A stretch of 64,000 nt of DNA from Schistosoma mansoni (lineage: Eukaryota > Platyhelminthes > Trematoda > Strigeidida > Schistosomatidae). Shown one piece after another: positions 62,240-64,000 of the stretch (the first letter of the stretch is position 1; each line of letters opens with the position of its first letter). Below the pieces are notes generated by a model. The model had not been told where the DNA came from. It did no database searches and was given only the letters and a program-made list of their open reading frames with translations. A program made the translations under genes and the position numbers. Where the stretch lies: assembly GCF_000237925.1 (NCBI RefSeq), contig NC_031496.1:22761038-22825037 (forward strand), in the 5' to 3' direction.

Positions 62240-63050
62240 AATGTCACCCATGGTGAAGATTCTTGTAATTGACGTCAGGTTCGGAAATGTAAAACTTGAT
62301 ACTGTCGAATCCTTACCACTTAATAATTTTACATGCTAACGTGTAGTGACTGATTCACTAGGCGGTCAATAGCCATTCCATTGAAAGATACTACAGAAGA
62401 GGCAGTGGTAAAGAAATTTGTGAAAGGCTCGGCTGGTAATTTTGGAGTTCTAAAAAGAATTACTACAAATAGAGGTTCACAATCCGAAAGTCGTCTGTCT
62501 CAGCAACTAGTAGAGTTGTTAAGCATCAAGTGAATACGAACCATAGTTTGCCACCCTGCCACAGACGGGATGATAGAGGCTTCACCGACAACTCAACGTC
62601 TCTCCAAAAGCCAAGAGAGGAGATTGCAAATGGGATGTCAAGCTCCCTTTAGTATTATTAAGGATTTGCACAGCCCTCAAAAGGGACATCAGGTGTTGCG
62701 CTGACGAGTTGGTTTATGAAACAAAACTGTTTCTCAGGTGAATTCTTTGAAAGTGCAAAAGCTGTTCCAGTAGATATCATCAACTACGTACAGCAACTGA
62801 AGTAACAGATGGAGTCCATAAGATCCGTCGCCCCACGAGCTCAGAAAACCAAGTCATTTATGCCTAGGGACTTAGACGACTGCACAGAAGTAGTCATTAG
62901 AAAAGATAAAGTACGATGACAATTGCAGGGTCCTTATGACGACCTTTTTAAAACCATGCGAAAATATGGCAAAACAGTCACTTTAGAAAGAGCCAGAAAG
63001 CACGATTCTGTCAGCATCGATCATTTGAAATTAGAACTTTGAGCGACCGT
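62240..63050 (+). pseudogene. Integrase remnant of the older Boudicca-like element
   Basis: Encodes RWSIAIPLKDTTEEAVVKKF, NRGSQSESRL, and IRTIVCHPATDGMIE with frameshifts and stops, i.e. the DDE integrase core. A chromodomain-like/GPY end follows (GPYDDLFKTMRKYGK, DHLKLEL). RT is missing between the Gag remnant at 58318-58553 and this piece. Confidence 0.75.
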
Positions 63051-63120
63051 CAACGAAGAAATAGTCTAGACCCACAGCAGAACAAACACTAAACAAGCCA
63101 CGTACATCAAGTATGATTCC

Positions 63121-63448
63121 TGTTGGGGATGTCAAATCCCCAGAACTTACTTGGTAAATGGCTTAGTTTTGTAATTTTATTTTGAAAATTTGAATTTAGC
63201 TGTTTTCGCGCCAAACGCGCTCTTTTTACCTTCGCGTCATATTTCCCACTTGTAAACTATCTTAGACGCTATTGGTCCATTGTTTCTTTGTGCGTGCTAT
63301 TTACTAATGATGCTCAAGGACAAATTGTTGCTGTATAAATGCGCTTGACTTTTTCCCTTATTCGATTGCTTGTACTCGGTTGCTTACGGAATACATATAT
63401 ATTCCCCTACTTGCCTTCTTCATCTAGTTAGCGGGGCCTGGGACAACA
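63121..63448 (+). mobile_element. 3' LTR (328 bp) of the older Boudicca-like element
   Basis: Begins TGTTGGGGATGTC and ends GGACAACA, with a TATA-like GTATAAATGC at about 63333. Lies just past the integrase end, as a 3' LTR should. From memory, 328 bp is the LTR length reported for Boudicca of Schistosoma mansoni. Confidence 0.75.
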
Positions 63449-64000
63449 GATTAGAATAGCTTATCGTGTCATTGTGTCATTGGCTTTCGTTCGTTACCGC
63501 GGAATCGATTAAGTTTCAAGCATAACAATTCCACACCGAAGCTCGATAACAGTAGAAACTACGACTAGATCAGGAAGAAGAATCAATTGGCCTGATAGAT
63601 ATGTATCAACCATTATATTTATCTAATTCAATTATTTGTTTCTTCTTTCTCACGAACTATTTATGTAACTTTCATAGCATCACATTAAGAAATCAGGCCA
63701 CTGATTTGTAAACCATTTGCTTTAGTATATAAATTTAAAGTGGTAAATACACATCCTTTTTTGTATTACTGCTTTTATGATTATTATTTCTTGGCTGCAC
63801 GGATTTTCATTATCCTGAACTCTTAATTTCATGCAGTTGTTTGATGTTAAGTATTTCCATACTTCAAGCGTTCAGCCGATTACATCTAATTAGTTATTTT
63901 TCAGTTTGTTCACTAACATCTATGTGAATATGATAATAAAAACATTTCAGCACGTACAAACTTCAGCCAGTAAACTTTATTAACGTATTGCACTCCAATA
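63449..64000. other. No gene seen
   Basis: AT-rich flank. No FOXRED1 5' exon is recognised here. Confidence 0.4.

Overview
The window is AT-rich, intron-rich and crowded with mobile elements. It almost certainly comes from a blood fluke of the genus Schistosoma. The mobile-element set supports this: two families of APE-type non-LTR retrotransposons, Gypsy elements whose Gag carries the CHCC finger of the CsRn1/Boudicca clade, Penelope-like fragments with a GIY-YIG domain, and tRNA-like SINEs carrying a decayed hammerhead core. The genus is inferred from these families; no database was searched.

Layout, left to right. Positions 1-5186 hold one retrotransposon nested inside an older antisense copy of the same family. 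Positions 5545-13369 (+) carry the 3' part of a DDX20/Gemin3-like DEAD-box helicase in six exons with consistent phases. Next come a TIR-bearing MITE-like element (14487-14777), a retrotransposon fragment and a PHD-finger ORF (15701-16624). From 16499 to 28505 lies a giant inverted repeat: two arms of 4987 bp around a 2.03-kb spacer. Each arm carries an identical replication-dependent histone H2A gene with its 3' stem-loop. From 28.5 to 36.2 kb there are mostly decayed retrotransposon pieces and a SINE. A histone H3 gene with a stem-loop (37569-37979, -) and an AT-rich H2A gene without one, followed by poly(A) signals (39630-40007, +), come next. From 43.7 to 48.1 kb lies an antisense retrotransposon interrupted by a solo LTR with a clean target duplication. 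From 50841 to 58223 (-) lie the last five exons of a FOXRED1-like oxidoreductase. Its 5' flank or intron holds a young LTR element (58554-62239) inserted in the remains of an older Boudicca-like element that ends in a 328-bp LTR (63121-63448).

The cellular genes are two partial housekeeping genes (one for snRNP/SMN-complex biology, one for mitochondrial complex I assembly) and four histone genes (three H2A, one H3). The main points for a second look are the near-perfect palindrome that doubles an H2A gene, the short elements that fuse the two ends of the RTE-like element, and the LTR element that has lost reverse transcriptase but keeps a continuous Gag-protease-integrase-tail frame. Exon limits were read by eye from splice signals, phase and protein resemblance. 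Most intergenic and intronic DNA shows nothing I can name.
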